Of a stretch of DNA of 64,000 nucleotides, positions 36,264 to 46,215 are shown piece after piece. The stretch comes from Doryteuthis pealeii. Its lineage: Eukaryota; Mollusca; Cephalopoda; Myopsida; Loliginidae. Positions within the stretch are counted from its first letter, which is position 1. Each line of letters starts with the position of its first letter. The stretch is taken from assembly GCA_023376005.1 (NCBI GenBank), contig CM042148.1:67237524-67301523 (forward strand), written 5' to 3'. A program made the position numbers and the translations under genes. The notes beneath the pieces are model-generated. The model searched no databases, was not told the DNA's origin, and was given only the letters and a program-made list of their open reading frames with translations.

Positions 36264-36737
36264 ACTTGGGTACTCTTCGCGGAGTTCCAGCCCGGCCTCC
36301 TGCCTCAAAAACCACTAGCTGGTGGCTGCTGAAAAAAAAAACCCAGGTACGATTGAAGTCCGTAGCCGAAGCGGTGTCACTTGAAAAAACAAAACAAAAC
36401 AAAAAAACAACTTAGGCGTTTTTCCCAAAGCCCCAATCCTAACCCTAATCCCCTTAGTTAAAATTAAGTTTTATTTCAAAATTTGTGGGTTCTGTTTTTT
36501 CTGGGTCACCCTGTATACAGAGTGACCCAAAAAAAACAGAGCCCAAATTATTTATTTTCGCATTAAACTAACCCTAAACCCCAACCCCAACCCTAACCCT
36601 AGTTTTTTTTTTCAAGTGACACCGCTTCGGCTACGGACTTCAATCGTAGCTGGTGTTTTTTTTTTTTTCAGCAGCCACCGGCTAGCGGTTTTTGAGGAAG
36701 GAGCCCGGGACGGAACTCCGCGAATATACCCCAAACT
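36264..36737. mobile_element. fold-back element with a second element nested in its centre
   Basis: The outer arms 36264-36384 and 36612-36737 are inverted copies: CGCGGAGTTCC, CTAGC.GGTGGCTGCTG and GAAGTCCGTAGCCGAAGCGG on the left, their complements on the right. The interior (36400-36605) consists of two half-copies of the TACAGGGTGACCC family joined end to end, with telomere-like repeats on both sides (CCTAACCCTAA near 36430, CCAACCCTAACCCTAG near 36588). It is non-coding. A fragment of the outer arm recurs near 58705-58765. Confidence 0.8.
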
Positions 36738-36884
36738 TGTAAAATATGTGAACAAATAAAAAATATTAAAAAAATTTGTTTGAATGAAAAATAATGGACA
36801 TTGTTATTATTTCCATGAATCAATATCTGATGCAGTTGAGGAACCGTTTCATGTTTAAAGGCCACATTGAAATTTACTGTCTGT

Positions 36885-37237
36885 AGTAATGACAATAATA
36901 AATAATAAAGCAGCACTCAATAAAGTAATCGATACATATATAAAAGACAGTTGGTGTGTATGTATGTCCAGATGAAACTACAAAAATAAAACAATTAACG
37001 ACTAAGTAAATATATATATATGTATTAAATATCAATGGTTCTTGCTTTTTGTGCAAAAATTATGAAGATTTGATTTATATTCAAAGATATTTAAAAATGA
37101 AGATATACATAGAAATAGCATTGAAATTCTACTTAGAAATGACCTGCATTTGTAAATCTCATAAGTTAACAAATCACTACACCAGAGATTTTACTCTCTC
37201 CCTCTACCCAGGCAATGCTGGGTAGCTGCTTCTAGTA
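36885..37237 (+). mobile_element. probable Helitron-like fragment
   Basis: It ends with a hairpin CCCAGGCAATGCTGGG followed by TAGCTGCTTCTAG and a host T, the Helitron 3' signature. The left part (GTAATGACAATAATAAATAA, then CAGTTGGTGTGTATGTATGT) resembles the sequence starting again at 37234, so two elements may sit head to tail. The true left terminus is not certain. Confidence 0.5.
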
Positions 37238-37381
37238 ATAATAATGAATGATAAAGCTGCTTTCAATAAATTTTCAGTGTGTTTAGCATAAAATCTAAAG
37301 TTTAAACTTTTAGTTAAAATTTAATTCAAATTTGATTAATGTATACTACTTAAAAGAAATAAAATAAAAACTTTACTTACA

Positions 37382-38000
37382 CTAGCAAATATATGCACCC
37401 TCCAGGTGCTAGTATTTAAGTTTTAATATAATAAAATATATTAAATCAGAAAGGCTGATGAAACTGAATAAGAATGCAGATAAAAAGATTTTGAACAGAG
37501 GGGGTATGATTGAAAAATAGAACAACTTTGAAACTAACTCTTCCATCATTTTACATTACTCCCGTCTGTTAAATGTTCCTAATTTAACTATTTAGTTAAG
37601 ATAGAAAGTAAAGAATAATATTACAGTTATTTCTTCTTGTTAATGGATTTCTTTTAAGATTTATTCCTGAGATTTTTGCTCATATTCAATAAGATAAAAC
37701 CAAACAATTAGAAATCAATAATACCAAGCATATATTTATTAAAATCAAATTTTTAATATCAAAATGCAAATTAGCCTTCCCGTTCACACTGTAATCCGCT
37801 ATTTTGTTGTATATATAAATACAATTGCATGTTATTAGTATGTAGATATGGTCAACAGTCTTAATGATTTAAAACAATTTTATTAATAATTGGGTTTTAA
37901 ATAAAAAATAAAATAATGGAGAATGTGATGTAAATAACAAAGGGAATTGTGATAGTTTCGGTTACAGACAGAAAAACTCACAATCTCCATTATAATAAGA
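37382..38000 (-). mobile_element. non-autonomous Helitron, copy 2
   Basis: Co-terminal with copy 1 (33148-33783): CTAG preceded by host A at 37381, a hairpin of CACCCTCCAGGTG type, and at the other end the complement of TCTTATTATAATGG next to host T at 38001. A few internal indels distinguish it from copy 1. Confidence 0.85.
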
Positions 38001-38176
38001 TTTTAAAGACTTTTGAGTTTGTTTTTTTAAGGAAACCATTTGGATATTAGGTTCTAAAGTAAAGGTAGACAATTTTAATTGGTCTTTTTTTCAAAAGACC
38101 TTGGAAGGAGACACTTTAGTTTAGAAGGCCACATACTTTAAGGCTGCAGGTTACTCACTCCCAGTCTAATGATTGT

Positions 38177-38600
38177 GTTTTTGCACAACATTCTTTTTTA
38201 TAAATAACTGTAAGTAAGTAAAGTCGTCGGGGCGGCCTAATGTCGGTATCAACCAAACAGTGAGGGAGTCTATCCCCTTTTCACTAGCGCTAGACCAAGG
38301 AGATTATTTTTGCGCCTGAGGTGGAGCGCCACACCTACCATCAACTCCTTACTTTACCGCACAGATCCCTATGCTACTCATACGCATTTTTTTGCACAAC
38401 ATTCTTTTTATAAACAACTGTAAGTAAGTAAAGTCGTCGGGGCGGCCTAATGTCGGTATCAACCAGACAGCGAGGGAGTCTATCCCCTTTTCATTAGCGC
38501 TAGACCAAAGAGATTATTTTTGGCGCCTGAGGTGGAGCGCCACACCTACCATCAGCTCCTTACTTTACTGCACAGATCCCTATGCTACTCATATGCTAAG
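38177..38600. repeat. 211-bp tandem duplication including a SINE body
   Basis: TTGCACAACATTC and the following ACTGTAAGTAAGTAAAGTCG recur with a 211-bp period (38181 and 38392). The first unit contains a headless family A SINE (38217-38388), and the second continues into a complete one. This is local duplication rather than two independent insertions. Confidence 0.88.
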
Positions 38601-38676
38601 TTGGTGAGGCCGGTATCACACCAGGAACCTTGTGGTTACTAGCCAAATGTTCTACTGACTGAGCTAACCCGGCTCT
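38427..38676 (-). mobile_element. tRNA-derived SINE, family A (complete copy)
   Basis: The minus-strand head TTAGCTCAGTCAGTAGAAC is at its right end, and the body matches the other copies. It is the parent of the headless duplicate immediately to its left. Confidence 0.86.
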
Positions 38677-38689
38677 TATAAATAACTGT

Positions 38690-39405
38690 AGACAGCCTAT
38701 ATTTTATCATCCCAATCATTGTCTTGACACCAGATCCAGATAGACTGGGATAAGTGATTCTGATGACTGCAACTCTTTCACTTTAATTCAAGCACAAGTC
38801 ATGATGTCCACCAAATCCTGTGGTGATGGGCAAGTAGTGAAGCAACAGGTGTAGATACACTGGGAGCTGTAGTCATAAACCTGCATACAAATGGCATAGG
38901 GTCTTCTTCTACTGGAATGAAGAAGCCACCAAATTCTGCAGCTCCCTGGGTGTCTGAGTAACCTTCTTTAAGATTTACTGCTCACGCAATAATAACCCTC
39001 TCTTCAGGGCGGGGGTCCGGTGGCTTCAGTCACTGGACCTGTGTGTTAAATAAATGGTGTGATCTCAGGGGGCCCTTTCCCCCAGGTAACACCTGTGACC
39101 CTTGATTTAAAGGGGCAGGGCTGGGTTTATTACCCAATGCCTTGAGGGGGAATGCCAACAGGATCTACGCATTTTTTGCACCTGCCATCCCATTAAACGA
39201 CCTTGTGTCATACTCACATGTGGGATGCAAGGTAAATACTCTATGGAGGAAGGGGCTAGAAAAGATGCCGTAAAGTAAGCCTGTTTCACTTTACCCCTGG
39301 CCGGCATATTGCAGCTGACTGGACAGGGCTAACTGACATGGTGGTGAATACAACTTCTGTTGCGATTGCAGCAGCACTGAACACCAAGAAGTTCTACTGT
39401 GCAGT
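38690..39405. repeat. unclassified repeat-like segment
   Basis: Balanced composition from about 38990 to 39400. It shares short ordered blocks with 1800-2060 (see that entry). No convincing protein or tRNA-like head; minus-strand frames are open but unrecognised. Confidence 0.35.
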
Positions 39406-39410
39406 GGTAC

Positions 39411-39671
39411 CTTCTCGTAGCAGTAACTTCACTCTTTCACACCTCGTTCTACGTGACTAGTTTGCTGCCGCCTTGGCAAATGAATGAGCTCCTTTTATAT
39501 CGTAGGCGTAATTTGCATAGGCCATGCTCATGCCACGAACGAGACATAACGAGACCACACCTTACAAATTCGCTCGTCAACGGCGACCATGCTTCTTCAG
39601 CTAAATTCAGGCAGAACCTGACAAGCTAAGCAGATGCGTTTTGCCGGAGGTAAGTAAGCTTGTTCATTACA
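39411..39671 (-). repeat. 3' LTR of the gypsy element
   Basis: Minus-strand start TGTAATGAACAAGC immediately after a polypurine tract. An ATATAAAAGG promoter motif lies at 39491-39500 (complement). It matches the LTR at 42484-42744. Confidence 0.93.
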
Positions 39672-40351
39672 CTCCCCCTGATCTCATGATCACACACATG
39701 GCAGTGAGGGGGCGACCGTCTTCGGCGAGTACTTCTTCGGAGAGGAGGGGGCTCCTCAGGTGGCAACATTTCCGCGTCGATATCGTGCGGATCAGAGTCA
39801 TTCCCGGTGTCATCACTGCTGTCGTCTGGGTCTGTCTCTGCATCTTCTAATCCAGGAAGTGAGTCTTCTGACCGCCTCACGTACAGCATTGGTGTCTCCG
39901 ATTCACTGCTAGAGGACATTTCTTGATGGCTTTCTTCCGAAGCAGTAGATTCTCGCCGTGGGCGAAGATCCCTCACATGGCGTGGCACGCCATTGACCTG
40001 GACGGTGTGCGAGCTGATCATTCCGTCAACTCGTCCTCTACCAAATCTGGTGGTGCATCGTACGTTTGGGGGTTTGACCCAGACGAGATCACCTATCTTA
40101 TACGGTTCCTTCGTATCTCTCGGAATCTCCGACACTTTGTCTATCCCCTTTATCCGCTGCTCGTAACTGTATATACCGTTGGCTGGCGCAGTTGACATTG
40201 TTATATCGTCTCTGGGTGTGACGTTGTACCAGTACACAGCCTCCTGGATGGAGCACTGCGTCCTGGCTGCTATTCTTTTAACGGTGCGGTGACACCGTTC
40301 CGCTATCCCGTTACCCTCCGGGGTGTATGCGCCTCTGTACCGCACTCGCAC
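39626..40351 (-). pseudogene. gypsy integrase C-terminal half and tail
   Basis: 241 codons. The frame begins inside the integrase core (VRVRYRGAYTPEGNGIAERC contains the catalytic Glu), followed by HRTVKRIAART and WYNVTPRDD. A small C-terminal DNA-binding-type domain follows (KIGDLVWVKPPN...VNGVPRHVRDLRPR). The last 100 residues are acidic and Ser-rich, then Arg-rich, and the frame reads through the polypurine tract into the LTR. Separated from the upstream integrase half by frame shifts near 40370-40430. Confidence 0.85.
39672..39680 (-). promoter_or_regulatory. polypurine tract
   Basis: CAGGGGGAG on the minus strand directly abuts the 3' LTR, the expected primer for plus-strand DNA synthesis. 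It also fixes the LTR boundary at TGTAATG. Confidence 0.75.
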
Positions 40352-40409
40352 TCCCCATTCCGCTGCGAAGTCCGAAAGTCTCGACTGCAGAAAGTCGGGG
40401 CGTTGTCTG

Positions 40410-40709
40410 TCAGTATCTCAACGGGGGCACCGCGCGCTCACAAAAGACAGATTTCAGTTGTCGTATAACTGACAATGCATCCTGGCGCACTAGTGGGCGC
40501 CACACGGTGAAACGTGTTGGGCCACAATCTGTCAATGATAGGAAATGACTGCCGTCGTAGTGGGTTACATCCATGCCCAATCGCCACCAGTTCTGGTCCA
40601 CCTCGAGTTTACCCTTCTTCCACCGTATTGGGGCAGGGTCCAACGTACAACACTCCTCACAGTTTCGTATGGCCGTCCTGACCATTGACTTGGTGATTGC
40701 GGGACACAC
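40410..40709 (-). pseudogene. gypsy integrase N-terminal half
   Basis: 99 codons: the CEEC pair of the HHCC zinc finger (the HKKSGH pair is in the upstream frame), then WWRLGMDVTHYDGSHFLSLT with the first catalytic Asp. After about residue 90 the frame leaves the domain. The second Asp (TDNAP) is readable in another frame at about 40410-40395. The domain would integrate the cDNA; as it stands it is broken by at least two frame shifts. Confidence 0.83.
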
Positions 40710-41812
40710 TCTTCGGACGAAGTAAGTTGTGCGCCGAAGCCAGGGTGTCCGCTCTTTTTATGTATGGCGCGGATCTCCTCGTTGGTTAACTGGCCCATCA
40801 GGGTGGCGCACGTTGGTGGTTCTGCTCCTTCCTTCAGCATATTAAGCCATCTCTTTGGCACTCTAGTCAACTTGTCAGCCAAATTTCTCTCCGACGTGGT
40901 CAGTTTGACGTCGGCTACCAGACCGTACTCCTCAATTATTTTCTGGAGCGTCGACAATCGTCTGCGCACGAGCATCTCACTCGCGACTTTCGTCCTCACT
41001 CTGGTTTTACCTGTCAGGGTGTTCGTCAGCCAGTGGTATACACACAACGAATCTGTGTACAGGTGCACCACCTTGGCTTGCCACTGTAATGCGAGGTTAA
41101 CACCTTTCAGCATCAATGGGATCAATCCCCTAGGGGGGCCCAGTCGTTTTTGGGGATATGGTATCAGCCAGCCATTCGCGATCCATGTCCCCAATTCAGT
41201 CTCATATGCAGCTCTACTTTTATCGGACACTGTATACTCTGCGATGGTGTTATGCAGTCGATCTGGTGCCTCGTTCCCTGTCCACTTCCACCTCGCCGTC
41301 CAAGCCTTCTTCTTGTGGTCAAAATCAACAAAGAAATCTTGTTCATCGATCGTGATAGCTGCACACGATTCGCGTTTACCCCCGAGCCGCACTTCTCCAG
41401 TAGGCCCGATCTCCATACCGCCTAGTGCACGTATAGCGTCGATTCCGAGTAGCAGATCGTATCCAAGAGGCTTGTCGTGCACTACTAGAGCGTCAACCTC
41501 AGCACAGTCACCTTTTTCCGTAAGAATCGCAACAATTCCAACTCCACAGCACGCCTGGGACGTCCCGTCGATTGTCCTAATCACCATATGTCGCCTAGTC
41601 CAGGCCCGACAGCGATTTGCACTAATTATAGTGCGGGAACATCCCGTATCTACTAGAGCCGAACACCGTATGCCATCCACACGTATGCTGACCACTGGCA
41701 AAGCCGCATTCACTGACTGGAAGGGAACAAGGGTGGCGACAGTACCTTGTCCCCAGACCCGTTTCCCGGACAATTGCGTGCAATGTGCCCCAGTTTGTTG
41801 CAGCGGTAGCAA
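40565..41812 (-). pseudogene. gypsy protease - RNase H fused frame (reverse transcriptase deleted)
   Basis: 415 codons. An aspartic protease with LVDTGCSRTIIS lies near residues 53-64, and its second conserved patch is DLLLGIDAI. A linker ends LIPYPQKRLGPPRGLIPLM (to about residue 232), where reverse transcriptase should start. Instead the frame passes directly into LKGVNLALQWQAKVVHLYTD, which carries the last RNase H Asp, then into HKKSGHPGF, the first half of the integrase zinc finger. It overlaps gag by 103 bp in the -1 frame, as usual for gypsy. Beyond about residue 365 the frame is a shadow of the shifted integrase. Confidence 0.87.
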
Positions 41813-42456
41813 CGCGGTTTGTTCCGACTTGTACCCCCTGCATTACTCTGACTCCGGCACTCCCGGGAGAAGTGATTAGGACCCCCACACTTGTAGCACT
41901 TTAGACCACGGAAATCATCAGCAGCACCTTCCGATTTAGATGGCGTTTGCTCTACCCTTGCAGCTGCTACAGCGTGTTCAGCCTCCTTTACAATGGCACG
42001 GGCCCTGGCAAGCTGCTGGTCAATACCCATCTCTCCCGGTTTTGATGATGCTTGCATGAGCCGGCTGACGTCCTCAGGCAGTCCTTCCATGAATGCACAT
42101 CCAAGTACTCGGTCGCTTACGCCTCCAAATGCTACCGACAGCCTCCGTAAATCAGCCAGGTACACGTCAACAGTTTCACCTGGGTTGAGTCGTCGTCCAA
42201 TGAATTGCTTCCAAGCAAAAGATTCATCCATGCCGAATGCTGTGTACAGAGCATGTTTTATCTCGTCTAAGTCCGCATCATCCTTGAGTTGTTGGTATAC
42301 TGTGTAAGCACCTCCCGTCAATCTCAACGGGATAACTTCTGCTGGCACCTTTATCTTGGACAGCCTGCAAACGCGCTCCGCTTTTTCAACAATAGACGGA
42401 CCAGTGGGGGATCCATCAAACTCGGGTATCAATTTCACATCGAAACCGTTCATCAT
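41710..42456 (-). CDS. gypsy Gag
   Basis: 248 codons, intact. A capsid-like helical region (residues about 1-150, with WKQFIGRRLNPGETVDVYLA) is followed by two CCHC zinc knuckles, CYKCGGPNHFSREC and CYRCNKLGHIARNC (about 187-200 and 216-229). These bind the element RNA during particle assembly. The start at 42456 (a tandem ATG ATG) lies only 28 bp inside the 5' LTR, so the untranslated leader is very short. Pol follows in the -1 frame with a 103-bp overlap. Confidence 0.88.
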   Translation of the reverse strand: MMNGFDVKLIPEFDGSPTGPSIVEKAERVCRLSKIKVPAEVIPLRLTGGAYTVYQQLKDDADLDEIKHALYTAFGMDESFAWKQFIGRRLNPGETVDVYLADLRRLSVAFGGVSDRVLGCAFMEGLPEDVSRLMQASSKPGEMGIDQQLARARAIVKEAEHAVAAARVEQTPSKSEGAADDFRGLKCYKCGGPNHFSRECRSQSNAGGTSRNKPRCYRCNKLGHIARNCPGNGSGDKVLSPPLFPSSQ

Positions 42457-42483
42457 GGAGTAGTAGCCGAAAATAGCTTGTGT

Positions 42484-42744
42484 CTTCTCGTAGCAGTAAC
42501 TTCACTCTTTCACACCTCGTTCTACGTGACTAGTTTGCTGCCGCCTTGGCAAATGAATGAGCTCCTTTTATATCGTAGGCGTAATTTGCATAGGCCATGC
42601 TCATGCCACGAACGAGACATAACGAGACCACACCTTACAAATTCGCTCGTCAACGGCGACCATGCTTCTTCAGCTAAATTCAGGCAGAACCTGACAAGCT
42701 AAGCAGATGCGTTTTGCCGGAGGTAAGTAAGCTTGTTCATTACA
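42484..42744 (-). repeat. 5' LTR of the gypsy element
   Basis: Identical to 39411-39671. On the minus strand it starts TGTAATG and ends around ACGAGAAG(ACA). The TATAAAA motif lies at 42564-42573 (complement). The next bases, CAAGCTATTTTCGGC, do not begin with the TGG expected of a tRNA primer-binding site. Confidence 0.92.
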
Positions 42745-43020
42745 CTTTGTCTTATTCCAGTGAGACCTGGACTGTCTATAGCAGACAGACCAAGCAGCTC
42801 AACTATTTTTTCTTGAACTGTTATACAATTCCTCTCTAGTGAAAGCCTCATGATTAATTGCTTCTGGTATACCATTTCATACATATCAAACTTCATTCAC
42901 ATTTATTGTAAAACATTTTTGAACAGCATATCCAATATCTAGATGATATTTTCTATGCTTTTTCTATGAATTTATGAGGAGGTGCGTAAAAGTTCTTCGC
43001 CTAGACAAGAAGGATATTTT
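42745..43020 (-). other. flank with an unclassified open frame
   Basis: On the minus strand 42896-42745 reads MKFDMYEMVYQKQLIMRLSL then a stretch ending GLSAIDSPGLTGIRQ, cut by the LTR. It could be another transposon that the gypsy element landed in, or chance. No splice sites were identified. Confidence 0.3.
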
Positions 43021-43024
43021 TAAA

Positions 43025-43378
43025 TACCAACCAACCTTATTGCCCTTATGGCAAACCCCAGCCCTTATCATATGAGTGCTAGAAGGCAGTGGCTGAGGGT
43101 CTTCATGTCCTGGGAATGACATTAAACTCTATTTGATAGTGAGGGTCCAGTTCTGGAGGTTTGGAGAATGTGGAGCACCACTTCATCACCACTACTCCCT
43201 GGTCCACTCTGGCCCGGAGTGATCGTACTTGTTAGGGTCCCATCTATGGATTAAATAGAAAAATGTCTTTATGAAAAAATTGAGTATCCATTAAGAATGA
43301 ATTTATTTCAAAACTTTATTGGCATTAAATGACCCACAGAGGTTGATATGCCATAAACAAACCAAACCAAACTTTTAA
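43025..43378 (+). repeat. family D repeat, 5'-truncated
   Basis: Contains the CTATTGCCCTTATGG-like middle block and the GGTTGATATGCC tail, but not the CCCTGTCGGCTGGGG start. Confidence 0.8.
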
Positions 43379-43495
43379 ATATTTTTGGAAGGGTTAAATA
43401 AACTTGAGAAACAATATGCGCTGTTGAAGTGCAAAAGGAATATGTGGAATAGTATTTACATTTTGTGGCTGTTTGGTCATTCTCCTTTGGTCAGC

Positions 43496-44092
43496 CGCCC
43501 TGTCGGCTGGGGCGTTAGAATGTACCGACTGCACCTCTGCAGAGGGGTAAGACTCCCCCAATGGGGCCACCTGATGGCCGTGGGTGGCGACCCGTGATGC
43601 TTAAGGATAGAGCCCGGATGGATGAGCAGTTCATGACATGCAATACTCCACTTTGGCCCTATCTTGGGCTAGACGGGCGGTCGGAGAGGCCCCTTCCGAT
43701 CAATTGGCTGGTCATGTCAAGCCCTAGCACCTATATGATTTTCCCAACCCTATTGCCCTTATGGCAAGCCCCAACCCCTTTTTATCATATGGGTGCTAGA
43801 AGGCGGTGGCTGCGGGTCTACATGTCCTGGGAATGACGTTAAACTCTATCTGATGGTGAGGTTCCAGTTTTGGAGGTTTGGGGAATGTAGAGCACCCCTT
43901 CATCACCATTGCTCCCTGGTCCACTCTGACCCAGAGTGGTAGTACCTGTTAGGGTCCCATCTATGGGTTAAATAGAAAAATGTATTTATAAAAAATTGTA
44001 TTATCCATTAAGAATTGATTTATTTCAAAACTTTATCAGCATTAAATGACCCACTGAGGTTGATATGCCGTAAAACAAACCAAAACCAAACA
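43496..44092 (+). repeat. family D repeat, full copy
   Basis: Begins CCCTGTCGGCTGGGGCG and ends TTGATATGCCGTAAAAC with an A/C-rich tail. The longer internal frames differ between copies, so it is treated as non-coding. Confidence 0.85.
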
Positions 44093-44093
44093 A

Positions 44094-44297
44094 TTAATAT
44101 TACAAATATTCAGTATTACAAATATTATTATTAATATTACAAATATTTAATAAAGAATAATATTATTATTAATATTACAAATATTCAGTATTACAAATAT
44201 TATTATTAATATTACAAATATTTAATAAAGAATAATATTATTATTAATATTACAAATATTCAGTATTACAAATATTATTATTAATATTACAAATAAT
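44094..44297. repeat. 75-bp tandem repeat, 2.7 copies
   Basis: Units starting TTAATATTACAAATATTCAG at 44094, 44169 and 44244 are almost identical. The array directly follows the A/C tail of the family D repeat. Confidence 0.93.
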
Positions 44298-44299
44298 GC

Positions 44300-45750
44300 T
44301 GGTCAGAAATTAATTTTAGACTTGTTTATCACTGCGAGTAATTTTCCAGAATTCTTTAACATAGAATTGAAAATTGAAGTTTTGATTTGACATCTATAAA
44401 TGACTATGTTTGTTTCAGTGAAACCTGCCACAGTTATTTAGTGTAGTAGCCTTTATGTATTGCATCATGCATATTTGAATAATTACTAGTTTGTCGTTAG
44501 ATATCAGCTAAATTGTTGCCTGCTAATCAAAATAATCACTTTATGGCTATTTTTTAAATTTTTTTTATTGGTTTGACTGAAAAGATAAATATTATCGTTG
44601 TAAGGTGTGACGTTATTTATATAGATTAAAAATTATATTGAAAATTTCAGATGAAAATTCACCTATTAACTGTCAAGTTACATACGTATTGATATTCATT
44701 TGTATGATAGAAGATATTTCTATTTTCATGATACTAATCAGGATTTTGGTATCGGTCTCAATAGTTCATGTTACTAAACTTGATACAAATTCATTCGACC
44801 ATAAAGATATTTATCTCTATAAAATTTTGTTTAGTGTTGATATTTGATATATTTATACAACCACCTAACCTTCTTATATTTAATATAGCAGGAAGCTAAC
44901 TGATTTTTTTTTTTTATTGAATGATAAACAGTTAAATCAAACATTTTAAGTGTTTTTTAATTTGTATAGTCTCCTAAAAAGCATTTTAGATTAATGAACT
45001 TTAATAACCTTTAAATTCTTTGTCTCAATTACTAGAAGCGTCAAGATTTTTTAATGAGTCATTATTCAGTAAAGTAATTATTATTAATTTTTTCTTTTTT
45101 CTGTTACTTTTCTTTAGTTAGAGGTAATTTACTTCCTTGCCTAACTTATTTTGAATAAACTTTATTCCTTAAGCTGTTAATAATATCTACATGCCTAGCT
45201 TTTTGTTTTGAACTTAGGTGTTAATTTTTCCATTTCTACTTCTGAAAATTAAAACATTTAATTTTTTATATGACCTTTTGAGTTTCCTGACCCCCTCCAC
45301 CCCCACCTTTTTTTTAATTCTTGAAGAAAAAAAATACTATCATTTAAATTCCTTTTAAGCTATTTGTCATTTTCTTGTTCTTGAAATTAATTCCATCAAA
45401 TAGAGCAGAATTATATAAGCCATTGTCACTAAATTTGTCTATTCACCTGAAAGTGTCACATTGATGTAAACAGAGGGGAAGTTGGGGTTATAGAACACAG
45501 ATATCCTCTGCCTAGTATAAAGTAAGGCCCTCTCTGTTCCCTGATACTACTACGCAGCTGCTACTGCTGGCTAAAATTTAAAAAAAATTATCTTTTTCTT
45601 TTTTAATGGAAGCCAATATTAATTTCTGGTGATTTGTTTTTTTTTTTTTTGTTTTCCTAATTTAGTTTAGGTTAAAATTTTAAATACCAATTCATTCACT
45701 TTTATTTATTTATTTTTATTTGATAATATTGTGTTAAATTCTTGCAAATT
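44300..45750. other. AT-rich DNA, nothing recognised
   Basis: No exon could be supported. The 69-codon frame at 44638-44847 lacks domain features. Confidence 0.5.
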
Positions 45751-45756
45751 ACCAAA

Positions 45757-45795
45757 CATGTAAGATTTGAATGAAAGTCATTCAAATCTTACATG
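45757..45795. other. perfect 18-bp hairpin
   Basis: CATGTAAGATTTGAATGA (45757-45774) pairs perfectly with 45778-45795 around a 3-base loop. Confidence 0.85.
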
Positions 45796-46215
45796 CAAGG
45801 AAAAGGAAGACAAGCCAAAAAGCTTAAGACATAAAAACAATCAGCAATTCAGAATTTTTGAATAGACAACAAAAAAATACAAATGAAACATAGAGAAATG
45901 GCCTGTCTTTGAATAGCAGAAAGATTTAACTCAAGAACAAGTCAATGCTGGGCATGATTTAGACAGAACTGCTGCAAGACAACAAGAAACACAAGAAGAA
46001 ACTACAGCAATGCTTGAAACAGTGATTAAAAATATAACTAAAGTCGGGTCCCAAGTAGAAAGAATATAATTATCATCTCAATGCAATATGAAAGTGCAGT
46101 GGAATCCAGCAGAAGGAAGTTAACTCCAAGAAGTCAATATAGGAATCTTATTGATTCAGAAAGTGAATTAAAAGCTATTATCAAATTAGAAGAAATGCAG
46201 TAGTTCAAAACAATA
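45796..46215 (+). pseudogene. decayed coding-like segment, unidentified
   Basis: One frame remains largely readable: QEQVNAGHDLDRTAARQQET, then QEETTAMLETVIKNITKVGS and QVERI-stop, then SSQCNMKVQWNPAEGS. It is rich in Gln/Glu, coiled-coil-like. It may derive from a transposon ORF, but the family is not recognised. Confidence 0.3.

Larger units (their letters stand above)
39411..42744 (-). mobile_element. Ty3/gypsy-type LTR retrotransposon, reverse transcriptase deleted
   Basis: Two 261-bp LTRs, identical over their whole length by eye, bracket gag and pol on the minus strand. The order gag (zinc knuckles), protease, RNase H remnant, integrase is that of Ty3/gypsy. GC content is clearly above the surrounding DNA. 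The reverse-transcriptase domain is missing through an apparently in-frame deletion near 41115, and integrase is broken by frame shifts. Identical LTRs imply very recent insertion; no target duplication was found next to the LTRs. Confidence 0.9.

Noticed and set aside
40764..41879. 371-codon plus-strand frame
   Set aside because: It is the antisense shadow of the gypsy protease/RNase H frame; no domain, and the minus-strand frame has clear motifs.
44631..44676. Short exon-like segment after TTTCAG with the frame DENSPINCQVTY
   Set aside because: Acceptor-like and donor-like sites exist, but the unit is 35 nt, shifts phase and has no supporting similarity.
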